Made by a program: the position numbers and the translations under genes
Source: a virus
IMG/VR virus record: IMGVR_UViG_3300010412_000002
Span: 1-64,000 of that record
DNA length: 64,000 nt
Reading direction: 5' to 3' (one strand)
Shown: piece after piece, positions 25,020 through 33,440 of the stretch
How positions within the stretch are numbered: the stretch's first letter is position 1
Layout of the letters: every line of letters begins with the position of its first letter
The notes under the pieces: model-generated
Told to the model about the DNA's origin: nothing
What the model saw: the letters and a program-made list of their open reading frames with translations, nothing else
Database searches by the model: none

Positions 25020-25618
25020 AACTGCGATCGAAATTTACGGTGTTCCTCTACGATATATTTCGAGAGGATTTCCTCCAGCTGTTCTCTGGGTAGATTTTTG
25101 TCTAGGGGGTAAGTTTGTTCAAGACTATCAGCTAAGATAGCTTGTTGCTGCGCTGTGAGTTTCGGTGCAGCGTAGTTACAGTACCCCACTTTCCCTGTTG
25201 CTGGATTGCTTTCGAAGTAAACTGTGTCTGTGCGGTACACCACTTCTACCTCGCCTGTATTGAGATAATAAGTGAAGTCCGCACGTCGGCGGTAAATGGC
25301 TTTTTCTGTAGCAGGTGGACAAAGCGCTTTTACGCGTTTTACCACAATACTGTCTACAATGCCTTGTGAGCCCACAATAAACTTGCTTTCTTCCTGGAAG
25401 TCTTCAACAATGTTGTAAACCTCTGTGGTAACTTCATCCTTAAGAGGAATGAAGTGCAGTACTGCGGTAATTCCGGCATCTAGCCATTTTTCTGGGATAA
25501 GTACCCCAATGATGATTAAGGAGATGAAGATGAAGCCCATATAGTAGGCGAATCTTATGATCCCCCGTACTAGCTTGACTCCATCTTTTGCCATCTCCTT
25601 CAGTAGTGGTTCAGTCAT
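25016..25618 (-). CDS. Single-pass membrane protein, 200 aa
   Basis: One membrane segment near the N-terminus (about 24-42, YMGFIFISLIIIGVLI), then a 150-residue domain probably exposed outside the inner membrane, ending in a charged helix. Coupled on both sides (8-nt overlap with the glucosaminidase gene, ATGA with the next). It may be a partner of the wall hydrolases. Function unknown. Confidence 0.6.
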   Translation of the reverse strand: MTEPLLKEMAKDGVKLVRGIIRFAYYMGFIFISLIIIGVLIPEKWLDAGITAVLHFIPLKDEVTTEVYNIVEDFQEESKFIVGSQGIVDSIVVKRVKALCPPATEKAIYRRRADFTYYLNTGEVEVVYRTDTVYFESNPATGKVGYCNYAAPKLTAQQQAILADSLEQTYPLDKNLPREQLEEILSKYIVEEHRKFRSQL

Positions 25619-26378
25619 TCGTGACTGCGTGTTGGTAAATGATTAGCCCGAGGCCAAAGATCTGTAGCTCGATGTCGCTCATTCCATGAAGCGTTTCCGC
25701 CAAATGGAACTTGTTCTCGAGTGCTATCAGTTTGTTGGCATATTCAGGATCGCTGGCATAACCAGCGGCTTTAACTGCTCGGGCTAGCTCTTTAAAGTTC
25801 TTTACTTTACGGAAGCGTTTTTGATACCGTTCCTTTTTGAGAACTTTGCCGTGGTCGTAGTAACCCTCTTCTGTGGTTGAGTATACCCGGAAATGATCAT
25901 CTGGGTGATCGTCTTTATAATTGACGCATTTACCCGCGGCTTCACATTTCCTGTGGTCACGTTTTCCGTTGGGAAGTTTTCCCGACCCAAAGCATTTGAT
26001 TCCGAAATGGTTATTGTACTTGTTCGACAGCTTACTTCCACCTTTTGCTGCCCCGCTTTCAAGTAGTCCTTGATACAGGGTGAGAGTGATATCGGTGCCA
26101 TTGACTTTGTAGTCATTATAAGCTGCGGTAAAGTTGCCAACTATGTATTTTAGCTGGTTTTGTTCCCCTTCGTTGAGGAATCCAGTTCCTGTCCAGGCAC
26201 CCGTTTCTGCCCCCCACACATATTCACGTGCTTGAATGTGAGCTTTGGTATGAACCTCCCATCCATTCAAGATGTTCGGTTCTTCGTGGTAGGTGCCAAT
26301 TGCAGCCATGTTGATAATAACCATACCAAACAGTAACAACAGGGGAGTTGTCAGTTTGGACAAAAGAATCTTTTTCAT
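25611..26378 (-). CDS. Glucosaminidase (GH73-like) with signal sequence, copy 2
   Basis: A 255-aa protein. The N-terminus (KKILLSKLTTPLLLLFGMVI) is a signal peptide or anchor. The catalytic domain shows TLYQGLLESGAAKG with the key Glu, NKYNNHFGIKCF, and a C-terminal FKELARAVKAAGYASDPEYA stretch typical of FlgJ/GH73 enzymes in Bacteroidota phages. It should cut glycan strands. It is the second such enzyme in 4 kb and is longer than copy 1. Confidence 0.85.
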   Translation of the reverse strand: MKKILLSKLTTPLLLLFGMVIINMAAIGTYHEEPNILNGWEVHTKAHIQAREYVWGAETGAWTGTGFLNEGEQNQLKYIVGNFTAAYNDYKVNGTDITLTLYQGLLESGAAKGGSKLSNKYNNHFGIKCFGSGKLPNGKRDHRKCEAAGKCVNYKDDHPDDHFRVYSTTEEGYYDHGKVLKKERYQKRFRKVKNFKELARAVKAAGYASDPEYANKLIALENKFHLAETLHGMSDIELQIFGLGLIIYQHAVTND

Positions 26379-27019
26379 TTGTGTGCAAAAATTGGTGAAG
26401 AAAGACTTGAATGTTTACCGTCAGTGGTTTTCAAACGTTGTTTTTGCAGGTAATGGAATAACGAAGGGACAATTCCTTGTTTTTCATTCATACCTCTCGC
26501 CAGCAGCTTTTTGAGATACCCGAGGTGTTCGAACATCTTGTACATCGGGTGCTTCGAACTGTATAATGCCTTTACAAAATTATTAAGGTCATTTTCAGTT
26601 TCAATTTGCATGATGATAGAGATGGTCTCCGGGTCATCGAGATACCCAAATGCTACTTCCAATAGTTTTTTCGCTTTGTTCATGAATATCAAAACGGGTG
26701 TTGCGGCATCCAATACAAATACCTTGGTGCTATTGGAAATCTTCTGCTGTGTGATTTGATCCTTACGAGGAACCATGACAATATCGTTGGCAATATAAAT
26801 GCCAGGATCAGAACTTTCTTTGAGATCCCGGATTTGATATACCACGATTTGTCCTTTGTTGGATGGGATTATTTGATCCCCTTTGTAGCCATCTACGGCC
26901 GGAAATACATCTACTATACGTGATGTGTAGTAGACTTCTTCCGCCATGGTATGTTGCTCCAACAGCTGTGCAGTACCCTTGATGGTACCGTTGTTCGTCT
27001 GATAGAATGTTATGAGCAT
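26375..27019 (-). CDS. Hypothetical protein, 214 aa
   Basis: Soluble alpha/beta protein coupled by ATGA to the glucosaminidase gene and 1 nt from the upstream stop. The N-terminal half is beta-rich (KGQIVVYQIRDLKES, YIANDIVMVPRK); the C-terminal half is helical. No family recognised. Confidence 0.5.
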   Translation of the reverse strand: MLITFYQTNNGTIKGTAQLLEQHTMAEEVYYTSRIVDVFPAVDGYKGDQIIPSNKGQIVVYQIRDLKESSDPGIYIANDIVMVPRKDQITQQKISNSTKVFVLDAATPVLIFMNKAKKLLEVAFGYLDDPETISIIMQIETENDLNNFVKALYSSKHPMYKMFEHLGYLKKLLARGMNEKQGIVPSLFHYLQKQRLKTTDGKHSSLSSPIFAHK

Positions 27020-27020
27020 A

Positions 27021-27494
27021 CTACGCCCTTAGCAACGACAGCAAATCTGCGAGAGAAAAGCTATCGTCTAGTTTGCAAATGGTCTTGACCCCTACCATAG
27101 TAAATGGGTCAAATTGCAGATCCGTAAATTCTGCAGTGACTGTTACGTCACCAGCGTTGCTGACGTGAAAGACAATTTGTCTTCCGGCTTCCATAACAAT
27201 GTTTGCTATTGCATTCATTGCCATTTGGTCCATCGTTACATGTGTAGTTTTTTCGGACGTGAACGCGGCCACAATTGCGTTTTCCCAGTTTTTCATCATC
27301 TCAATTTGCCCAGGGAGTAGTTCCCTTAAGCTAGGATCAAGCTGGTTTTGGAAATCGGGATCTTCTTCTGCCATATAAGCCATTACATAGCTATCTTTAG
27401 GCTGAAGTCTTAGGCCTACGCTTTGCAGCCGCTCTTTGGCTGCTTTTACGTCACTTGTGCCGATGATCTCAAGAAGTTCCTCGTACGATTTCAT
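27021..27494 (-). CDS. Hypothetical protein, 157 aa
   Basis: A Met-rich, acidic soluble protein (VMAYMAEEDPDF, MDQMAMNAIANIVMEAG). It overlaps the upstream gene by ATGA (27491-27494). No family recognised. Confidence 0.5.
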   Translation of the reverse strand: MKSYEELLEIIGTSDVKAAKERLQSVGLRLQPKDSYVMAYMAEEDPDFQNQLDPSLRELLPGQIEMMKNWENAIVAAFTSEKTTHVTMDQMAMNAIANIVMEAGRQIVFHVSNAGDVTVTAEFTDLQFDPFTMVGVKTICKLDDSFSLADLLSLLRA

Positions 27495-27988
27495 TGGGCG
27501 AAGAACTTGGCATAGAGATCTGCAGGAACAATACGTCCCTTTTTGACTGGAATGTCGTTTGCTTCACAAAATTGCGAAATCAACATTGTTCTCTCTCCAT
27601 ACTTGTTGGAGACGTTCGGGATAGAAACGTTTTTGATGTCCACCGGAGTGTTCATAAGCGATTCCATCAGTACTTGTGCGAGTTCCGGAACTTCACTTTC
27701 CTCTTCTTCTGCTTTGTCCTCTTCTTGAGGGGATTCGTTGGCGGGTTCTGCGAACGTGTCAGCATTGTACTTATTGTACAGTTCCACGAGCTTACGGAGT
27801 ACGTCTTGGTTTTTATCAATGTACTCCTGGGATGCCGATCCATCAAGCAGCTTTTTCAAGAGGGCTTTATTTTCCGGAAGTTCGGTCATCACAGGCGCAA
27901 ACTCCATTATATGAGCTGCGCTGGTTTTTTCCAACCATTCCAAAGTCAAGCCTTCAGGTATCTGCACCTTCTGGGTTTCGAAAATCAT
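27491..27988 (-). CDS. Hypothetical protein with acidic linker, 165 aa
   Basis: ATG 27988 (MIFETQKVQIPEG) is chosen because upstream in-frame codons run through a terminator. Two domains are separated by an acidic linker (about 82-98, SPQEEDKAEEEESEVP). It heads the unit that runs down to the glucosaminidase. No family recognised. Confidence 0.5.
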   Translation of the reverse strand: MIFETQKVQIPEGLTLEWLEKTSAAHIMEFAPVMTELPENKALLKKLLDGSASQEYIDKNQDVLRKLVELYNKYNADTFAEPANESPQEEDKAEEEESEVPELAQVLMESLMNTPVDIKNVSIPNVSNKYGERTMLISQFCEANDIPVKKGRIVPADLYAKFFAQ

Positions 27989-28007
27989 GGTATTTGATTT
28001 AAGAATG

Positions 28008-28044
28008 AAAAAAACTCTCTCCACCTAAGTACCACAAAGAGAGT
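28008..28044 (-). terminator. Rho-independent terminator
   Basis: Minus strand: ACTCTCT ... AGAGAGT (28038-28044 with 28014-28020), followed by seven T (complement of 28008-28014). It separates the AAA+/VWA genes from the block starting at 27988. Confidence 0.7.
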
Positions 28045-28276
28045 AAGAGGGGCGTGTGGTAAGAGTCACCATTGGCAGTTAGGAATCCAGTCTACTGTAG
28101 TTCCAATGCTCTTGTGCTGTCCCCATTATCGCGTGGTCTTTTAAGATTGCGCAGTCAATCCTCCCACGTCGTTTTTCTGCGAAGCCAGATAAGCAGTTCA
28201 TGTGCTGATGTAGCAGTCTAAGATACAAGCTGGATATCACTTTATACCCGTTAGTCTTCTCGACTTGACCTTTGCA
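28045..28276 (-). other. Intergenic region, possible structured RNA
   Basis: About 230 bp without a supported gene. Inverted repeats are visible: GGATAT (28232-28237) with ATATCC (28284-28289, inside the VWA gene's last codons) and CCAATG with CATTGG on the minus strand. It could be a 3' UTR or a small RNA ending at the terminator at 28008-28044. Confidence 0.35.
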
Positions 28277-29332
28277 CTACACTATATCCATGAAATAGCT
28301 TATGGCTGACTGTAATTCTTCTGCCATACTATGGCCACTGCGAAAGTTCACAGCGCCAAAATAGTTGAAGTCTGAATTTTTGGTATCCTTGGTCCCTATG
28401 TAGGATAATTTTTCTGGGGGCATGTAACGACTTTCTTCTAATAATGCTACTAATTTGATCTCAACGTCAGTTAAGTAACTGTTGTACACGTCTTGATCTC
28501 CAAAGTAGAGAATTAAATCGTAAGTACGTGATTCGAGTTTTTTCGCTACTACTGGATACGTATCAAAGTTAAGATGCCCGTTGAAATTCTCAGAATAATC
28601 CAAGGATATTTCTGGATATTTTGCAAGCATCTTGCCCAAAGCCCTAGTAATAGGAATTAACTCAGAACATGAACCACTATGATCCACAGATAACAGAACA
28701 TCTTTAAGTGGACCCAGGATAGGTTTTGATAGATATGGCTCGAAGTCACCTCCACCTAAAAAATGCTGCATGAAAGGCTTGATTTGAATACCACGCCCTA
28801 CTACTGCAGTTTTACTTCCTCCGCCTACTTTGTTAGTTGTAGCTAACGCAGATATGAAGGGAGCATAGGTACGAATATCTAAGTCTAATGCTTCACCGGG
28901 CATTGATGGACCTAAACGTCCTTGGTTAAAGGAATTAGGATTACCATCTTTGCTATCAAGATCTGTATTCTGGGCGCTTTCACTGAACTTTCTGTCCTTC
29001 TTAGCGTCCTTATGTATCTTACGAAGCATCTTTTTACGTTCTTTTAACCATTTGGAACGTGATTGCCCAAGTTGATTGCCAGGACGTTTCATTTGACTAT
29101 AGACTCGCCATCCTTTAGATAAGAGGTCCTTTATTTCTTTCTGGCCTAAATCCAGATGTACTTTTGCATCAGATAGTCGTTTCGAAGTCCTAACCGGAAT
29201 ATGTCGGATTTTCTTTCTATCCGGGGATATTAAAACAACATCCCTATATCCACGTGTTTCCTTTGTTGCAGGAGTTGACTTCTCAGGCTTGTTACGCCTT
29301 CCCCAGTTCAGTTCGAAGGGCGGAAGCCACAT
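28277..29332 (-). CDS. VWA-domain protein (partner of MoxR-like ATPase)
   Basis: A 351-aa protein. Residues 1-140 are basic and probably disordered. LLSVDHSGSCSEL carries the MIDAS-type D-x-S-G-S (217-221) of von Willebrand A domains, with an expected later acidic strand at YDLILYFGDQDV. VWA proteins of this kind (CoxE, CobT, RavA/ViaA style) work with MoxR-family AAA+ ATPases; the next upstream gene encodes such an ATPase and overlaps it by 41 nt. The pair could act as a metal-insertion or protein-remodelling machine. Confidence 0.65.
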   Translation of the reverse strand: MWLPPFELNWGRRNKPEKSTPATKETRGYRDVVLISPDRKKIRHIPVRTSKRLSDAKVHLDLGQKEIKDLLSKGWRVYSQMKRPGNQLGQSRSKWLKERKKMLRKIHKDAKKDRKFSESAQNTDLDSKDGNPNSFNQGRLGPSMPGEALDLDIRTYAPFISALATTNKVGGGSKTAVVGRGIQIKPFMQHFLGGGDFEPYLSKPILGPLKDVLLSVDHSGSCSELIPITRALGKMLAKYPEISLDYSENFNGHLNFDTYPVVAKKLESRTYDLILYFGDQDVYNSYLTDVEIKLVALLEESRYMPPEKLSYIGTKDTKNSDFNYFGAVNFRSGHSMAEELQSAISYFMDIV

Positions 29333-30140
29333 TGCCTATTTTGCTTTCTAAGCGTTTTACAATTTCGAACCAATTATCACTTTTAATTGCTTTGGAAAAG
29401 TTCCATTGTAATATGGTGTAATAGGTCGATTTCTTGTCTGCGTAGGTTTCCAGCTGCATTAGCATATTCACTAAGCGAATTGCTTCTGCAGGTGTTGGCC
29501 AATACTCTTCACGCTTGATCACATCACGAAATCCGATCGACATCTTCACGACATAATCCAGGAGACCTTCAGGCGCTGGATCCGCTTGATTCTCAAGGAT
29601 AAGCTTGAATTTGTCTTTGTCAGGAGGTGGAAATTCAACAACGATGAGACGTCGTAAGAATTCTTCCCAGTAACCTCGACGGTTATTTGAAGTTCCAAAG
29701 AAATACATGTTGTTTGCATTTCCTTCAATTACGCCACCATATGGGCCTTTAAACCATGATCTGCCAGTATCCAGAACTTGTAGAGCAGGTGCGTCAGCTC
29801 TTTCGGGGGTTTTATCCCACTCATCGAAAAAGATGATAACCGGGTGTGAATTAGAATCCACAACCGCTTGATACAAATTTGAAATACTAACCGATCCAGT
29901 TCCCTGGACCATCTTGGCCGCGTTCATTGAATAGAACAACTGGTTCGCGGATTCTATTTCCGCTCCTGTCATTTTGTACACCGGGATGCCTGTGATACGA
30001 GCAATCTCATCTACTAAGAGAGATTTGCCCGCCCCAGGAGGCCCTGTGAAAAGCGAGTAACGCCCTCTGCCTCTGAAGACGTCGGAAACTACTTGCGCTA
30101 CGAGGATTTCTTGGTCCTCGCTGTAAATATACTCAATCAT
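29292..30140 (-). CDS. MoxR/CobS-like AAA+ ATPase
   Basis: A 282-aa AAA+ protein: Walker A GPPGAGKS (33-40), Walker B VIIFFDEWDK (101-110), sensor-1 FFGTSNN, and FLRRLIVVEFPPP, which is typical of the MoxR/CobS/CbbQ clade. There is no N-terminal extension. It overlaps the VWA gene, matching the classic MoxR-VWA operon arrangement; similar CobS/CobT-like pairs occur in several large phages. Likely hexameric. The substrate is unknown. Confidence 0.8.
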   Translation of the reverse strand: MIEYIYSEDQEILVAQVVSDVFRGRGRYSLFTGPPGAGKSLLVDEIARITGIPVYKMTGAEIESANQLFYSMNAAKMVQGTGSVSISNLYQAVVDSNSHPVIIFFDEWDKTPERADAPALQVLDTGRSWFKGPYGGVIEGNANNMYFFGTSNNRRGYWEEFLRRLIVVEFPPPDKDKFKLILENQADPAPEGLLDYVVKMSIGFRDVIKREEYWPTPAEAIRLVNMLMQLETYADKKSTYYTILQWNFSKAIKSDNWFEIVKRLESKIGNVASALRTELGKA

Positions 30141-30150
30141 AGGCTACAGT

Positions 30151-30420
30151 TTAATCTTCCATGAGCAGTTCAATAAGATACCACTCTTTGTAGCTTATAG
30201 GGTTATCGGATAAAGAAAATGGCAAATCTTCTTCCGTTACTTCAAGTTCCTGCACATCAAAAATTAGATATGCCTCATCTTTTACGATTAAAAAGGTGTC
30301 TATTTCTTTCTTTTGCCTACGAAAGAATACAAAATGTACGTCGTTCTTTATGGCTGCAATTAGCCATAAATTAGTGGGGGGAGACCCTTGAGTCTCCCCA
30401 TCCACTGCTTTACCCGTCAT
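30151..30420 (-). CDS. Hypothetical protein, 89 aa
   Basis: ATG 30420 is in an ATGA overlap with the upstream stop, so it is the likely start even though a strong hairpin (30374-30405) then lies within codons 6-16. The C-terminus is acidic (FDVQELEVTEEDLPFSLSD). No family recognised. Confidence 0.5.
   Translation of the reverse strand: MTGKAVDGETQGSPPTNLWLIAAIKNDVHFVFFRRQKKEIDTFLIVKDEAYLIFDVQELEVTEEDLPFSLSDNPISYKEWYLIELLMED
30374..30405 (-). promoter_or_regulatory. GC-rich hairpin inside the start of a gene
   Basis: GTGG + GGGGAGAC paired with GTCTCCCC + CCAC, loop of six. It has the shape of the pre-start hairpins elsewhere, but here the likely ATG (30420) lies before it, so it may act on mRNA decay or on translation. 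Confidence 0.5.
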
Positions 30421-31007
30421 CGCTGCTTCATTACAGGTTTTACCCAATCGTAGTTATGGGGTACAATTATGAATTGTTCCCCACGGTAACTCGAGTCAGG
30501 TATGGGCAATAAAAATTGTGGGCCATAAGCCCACTTGCCAGTAAGAGTGTCTCCTTCAACGAGGTAGCCGTACGCGTTCGTATCCCAGCCAAAATATGTG
30601 GGCTCACCGTGCGGTAATATTTCTCCTCGGTAGACATCCGGGGTAGTTTCCGTGGCGTATATGATCGGTAGTAACATACCCGATCTCGCCTGATCGGTTT
30701 TTGGAGGATCCACGATCACTTTTTCCGCCGTTGGAACGTAATCGAGAATCGCAGTGTACGGATTCCCCGGTATGGCAAAAACTTGTTGCCCTTGGTAAAA
30801 TACCACCTCATAAGGCGCCAATATCTTGATGTCCTCATTGGTCTCCATCGAGACACCGCGATAGACTACAAAAACATAAGGGCCATCGTAGATGATAGTT
30901 TGAAATCCTGCGACTTTACCCTGGGCAATTCCACGATTATGCGCCAAAAGCATTGTCAGAAGCAGCAAGAGAAGGGTTGCTAAAAACCCGAAGATGTTGT
31001 TCCTCAT
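30417..31007 (-). CDS. Secreted or anchored protein, 196 aa
   Basis: An N-terminal hydrophobic segment (about 5-22, IFGFLATLLLLLLTMLLA) followed by a long, Pro/Tyr-rich, beta-type domain. It may be a signal-anchored periplasmic protein. Coupled to the next gene by ATGA. Function unknown. Confidence 0.6.
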   Translation of the reverse strand: MRNNIFGFLATLLLLLLTMLLAHNRGIAQGKVAGFQTIIYDGPYVFVVYRGVSMETNEDIKILAPYEVVFYQGQQVFAIPGNPYTAILDYVPTAEKVIVDPPKTDQARSGMLLPIIYATETTPDVYRGEILPHGEPTYFGWDTNAYGYLVEGDTLTGKWAYGPQFLLPIPDSSYRGEQFIIVPHNYDWVKPVMKQR

Positions 31008-31030
31008 GGTTTTTTATTTTTTGGTGTGCG

Positions 31031-31420
31031 TTATTGTTTTAACAAGACGTAATCTTCCCGTCGGTTTATCCCTTCGAGGCGAATAACCTCTCCGGTACCA
31101 ACAATATCCATGTAAAATGACCTGTAGCCATATGGCCACACCTGTGTTTTTAAAGCGTCGGGGTAGTCTGCCTCCCACTCGAACCAGAATTCACCCACGT
31201 CCCGTAGGTGATGGTTGGGGTAGTCGTAGGCGTATATCTTGCCATCAGGGTCAAATCGGAAATACCCGATAACTTCATCTGGTGTAGGCGGTTCTGGAGT
31301 TTTGAAAACTATCATAAACTCACCTAACAGATAGTGTATACGCCAATCAGTCTCCGGAGCTTGGAGTAGACTACATCCCGACACTAATAAGAACACTATG
31401 AGAAATTCGATCCTTCGCAT
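31031..31420 (-). CDS. Lipoprotein, 129 aa
   Basis: ATG 31420 gives a classic lipoprotein signal: FLIVFLLVSGC, with the lipobox LVSGC (Cys near residue 14). The mature part is acidic and aromatic. The start overlaps the upstream gene's end by 25 nt. It is one of two lipoproteins in this arm and probably sits in the inner or outer membrane. Function unknown. Confidence 0.7.
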   Translation of the reverse strand: MRRIEFLIVFLLVSGCSLLQAPETDWRIHYLLGEFMIVFKTPEPPTPDEVIGYFRFDPDGKIYAYDYPNHHLRDVGEFWFEWEADYPDALKTQVWPYGYRSFYMDIVGTGEVIRLEGINRREDYVLLKQ

Positions 31421-32070
31421 TGGCGCAATAGTTGGTGGATTTGCATTGGCGGGATCTCGCATAAGATCTCGCATACTTCTTTTTCCCATTTTTCCTTTGG
31501 TATTTCGTCGTACATTGTTTCAAACATCTGGTATGATAAAAGGGCCAGACTGTTATCGACGGATTCACGAATTCCCGGACTCATATCCCGATGAGCTGTT
31601 AAAGCCAAGATAGCTTCCAGCAGGGAAAAGTATTTTCTGTGAAGGTCTGAATCCCCGGCGATTACATTCCAGGAATATCGGAATAAGCTCAATGAGGTAA
31701 ATGCAGGTGGATATACCCTGCTACTCTTTAGAGCCGCCAAAAAGCAGAGGCAATGAAAAGCCTCTGTGAAAATTGGCTTATTCTCTTTTGCGTTGCGTAT
31801 CATGGAGCTTGGAAAACGCCCTGCTTTTAATGTAGCGGATAGGCTTCGGTTTTTCCATATTCGTAGAACCGTTTCGGCCCTGTAGACTGAGACGATAAAT
31901 ATGTATAAGCCCAGTCCCATGACGATTGCAGCTGTGGTTTTTCCGAGTGGTTCGGAATGGTAAAGATTCAGTGCTCCCCATATCAATGCGAAAGTGAGGA
32001 ATACATGTAAAATTACCCAGAGGACCCCTTTAATGGCCTCATTGCGGTGATGCAGGAATGTGAATTCCAT
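31396..32070 (-). CDS. Membrane protein, 224 aa, two N-terminal segments
   Basis: ATG 32070 (MEFTFLHHR) follows a strong hairpin (32101-32148). Two hydrophobic segments (about 15-35 and 45-63) and a large cytoplasm-type helical C-terminal domain are visible. No family recognised. Confidence 0.6.
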   Translation of the reverse strand: MEFTFLHHRNEAIKGVLWVILHVFLTFALIWGALNLYHSEPLGKTTAAIVMGLGLYIFIVSVYRAETVLRIWKNRSLSATLKAGRFPSSMIRNAKENKPIFTEAFHCLCFLAALKSSRVYPPAFTSLSLFRYSWNVIAGDSDLHRKYFSLLEAILALTAHRDMSPGIRESVDNSLALLSYQMFETMYDEIPKEKWEKEVCEILCEIPPMQIHQLLRQCEGSNFS

Positions 32071-32100
32071 TTTTGTTTCTTTTTTCTGGATGAAAGAATT

Positions 32101-32148
32101 AGAGAGCACTAGGGGGCTCCGGGGAGGATCACCCCCTAGCAGACTCTC
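32101..32148 (-). promoter_or_regulatory. Long GC-rich hairpin before gene start
   Basis: Outer stem AGAG/CTCT and inner stem CTAGGGGG/CCCCCTAG (32109-32116 with 32132-32139), 30 nt before ATG 32070. The spacer to the ATG is A-rich on the coding strand, and no T-run follows. Confidence 0.6.
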
Positions 32149-32168
32149 CAGAATTGGTTCTTGCCCTG

Positions 32169-32369
32169 TTAGAAAGGTCCTCCTGAGGCTCTTCTGCGCA
32201 TTGCTTTTTTCTTCGCAGGTTTCTTCAGGAATTTCTTCTTAACGTAGCAGCCCCAAAGGAAGCTATAACCAACTTCAGATGCGGAAACACCCTTACGGGC
32301 AGCAAACCGTTCGATTTTGGCTAAAACAACCTCTTCGGCTGTTTGGGTGCGGGATGTGTGCTTTGCCAT
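32169..32369 (-). CDS. Small basic protein, 66 aa
   Basis: The N-terminal half may be a helix-turn-helix (AEEVVLAKIERFAARKGVSA); the C-terminal half is Lys/Arg-rich (KKKFLKKPAKKKAMRRR), suggesting nucleic-acid binding. Function unknown. Confidence 0.55.
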   Translation of the reverse strand: MAKHTSRTQTAEEVVLAKIERFAARKGVSASEVGYSFLWGCYVKKKFLKKPAKKKAMRRRASGGPF

Positions 32370-32374
32370 GAATT

Positions 32375-32593
32375 TTAGTGATTTAGATTTGGTTGATACA
32401 TAGTTTTTTCAGGGTGGTTAGCCCGAAATGCATCAATCTTCTCCTTATTCATATTCTCCTCTTCCCACCGTATCTGGCTATAGTGTTGGTACATGCGTTG
32501 TTGCATGTCAACTGTTTTAACTGGATACATTGGGTAGCTAGGCTTACCACAACTCGCTACAAGAACCACGACTAAAATTATCAAGGTTCTCAT
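32375..32593 (-). CDS. Small lipoprotein, 72 aa
   Basis: MRTLIILVVVLVASCGK is a lipoprotein signal with lipobox VASC (Cys near residue 15). The mature part is short, Tyr/Met/Gln-rich. ATG 32593 lies just past a hairpin arm (32612-32619). With the M15 peptidase, glucosaminidases and amidase nearby it might be an outer-membrane spanin-like subunit, but this is inference. Confidence 0.65.
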   Translation of the reverse strand: MRTLIILVVVLVASCGKPSYPMYPVKTVDMQQRMYQHYSQIRWEEENMNKEKIDAFRANHPEKTMYQPNLNH

Positions 32594-32611
32594 AAAAATG
32601 GGTTTAAAACA

Positions 32612-32698
32612 CGCCGTCCGTCGCTGGCGGAACAAACATTCCTCAATCTCATCATCATGAAAATTGGGACGACTGTAATGTAGCTTTTATGGACGGCG
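32612..32698 (-). promoter_or_regulatory. Long-range inverted repeat before lipoprotein gene
   Basis: CGCCGTCC (32612-32619) and GGACGGCG (32691-32698) form an eight-pair stem around a 71-nt loop between two gene units. No gene lies in the loop. It fits the class of hairpins that separate genes here. Confidence 0.5.
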
Positions 32699-32706
32699 CA
32701 AACTTT

Positions 32707-32991
32707 TTAATACGGTTCTGCAAGTATTTTCATTATCAGTACAAATAACACAATCATCTGTACCAATAAAGCCGCAATAGTTGCATATGCGGCGTCAGTA
32801 ACTTTTCTCTTGCTCTTATATGAGCTTATTACCATTGTGTAAACGCTGGTTCCGAAGGTTAACCCTGAACTCACCATTAATACGACTGGAATGTCAAGAG
32901 ACATATACAACCATATTAACGGTGAGATTAGAGCACCTATGCCTGAAACTAGAAAAATAGTTCCATAGGCCAGTCTGGTAAGCGAGTTCAT
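32707..32991 (-). CDS. Three-pass membrane protein, 94 aa (holin-like size)
   Basis: ATG 32991 (MNSLTRLAYG) is in an ATGA overlap with the upstream stop. Three hydrophobic segments (about 8-30, 35-55, 65-88) and little else. Its size and topology fit a class I holin, and cell-wall hydrolases lie nearby, including an amidase 450 bp upstream. The holin call is inference only. Confidence 0.55.
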   Translation of the reverse strand: MNSLTRLAYGTIFLVSGIGALISPLIWLYMSLDIPVVLMVSSGLTFGTSVYTMVISSYKSKRKVTDAAYATIAALLVQMIVLFVLIMKILAEPY

Positions 32992-33353
32992 TTTACCTGT
33001 TGCCGGACCACTGCTGCGATGGCAGATTGGTATGCCTTTTCCTTGTGCTTTTTCAGCCATTCAAAGGCTGAATTGATCCGGCCGATTTCTCCGTGCAAGG
33101 CGTTCAAGCGGGCCTGTTGGCTCGGGATACGGTCTTTTACCGGAATTGCCCGAAGAAAATTTTTCTTTTCGACGTGGTTGGCCAGGATGGCATGTTGGGT
33201 CTCAACATAGGCGTGGATTTCCTCAGTAGACATATCCGCGAAAATGTACTTCCAGCGGTTTTTTACTCGGGTTCTGCGAGTGATTCCGCGGTCATGAACA
33301 ATAATCGTTCCTTTTCCCTGAGAAGGGGCGATAGACATCGGTCGACGCGTCAT
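32988..33353 (-). CDS. Basic protein, 121 aa
   Basis: ATG 33353 (MTRRPMSIAP) is chosen. A basic N-terminal part (DRGITRRTRVKNRWKY) is followed by a long helix (about 45-115) that may form a coiled coil. It is translationally coupled to the small membrane protein. Function unknown. Confidence 0.5.
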   Translation of the reverse strand: MTRRPMSIAPSQGKGTIIVHDRGITRRTRVKNRWKYIFADMSTEEIHAYVETQHAILANHVEKKNFLRAIPVKDRIPSQQARLNALHGEIGRINSAFEWLKKHKEKAYQSAIAAVVRQQVK

Positions 33354-33385
33354 GGTTATGATGATTTGATGAATAATCAAAAGGG

Positions 33386-33435
33386 TGGGAGCCCCGGTTT
33401 CCCTGAGGGAGGAGCGTGGTGCTCTAGGGCTCCCA
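33386..33435 (-). promoter_or_regulatory. GC-rich hairpin between amidase and next gene
   Basis: A nine-pair perfect stem TGGGAGCCC/GGGCTCCCA (33386-33394 with 33427-33435) with a 32-nt loop that contains further CTCCCTC/GAGGGAG-type repeats. It begins 5 nt after the amidase stop and precedes the next ATG by 33 nt. Confidence 0.6.
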
Positions 33436-33440
33436 AATGG

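Noticed and set aside
28045-28276. A tRNA in the gap after the VWA gene
   Set aside because: GGATAT/ATATCC looks like an acceptor stem, but no T-loop or anticodon arm can be placed.
32375-32991. Definite holin/spanin assignment for the small membrane protein and lipoprotein
   Set aside because: Size and position fit, but no sequence signature proves it; many other small membrane proteins in the region would fit equally well.
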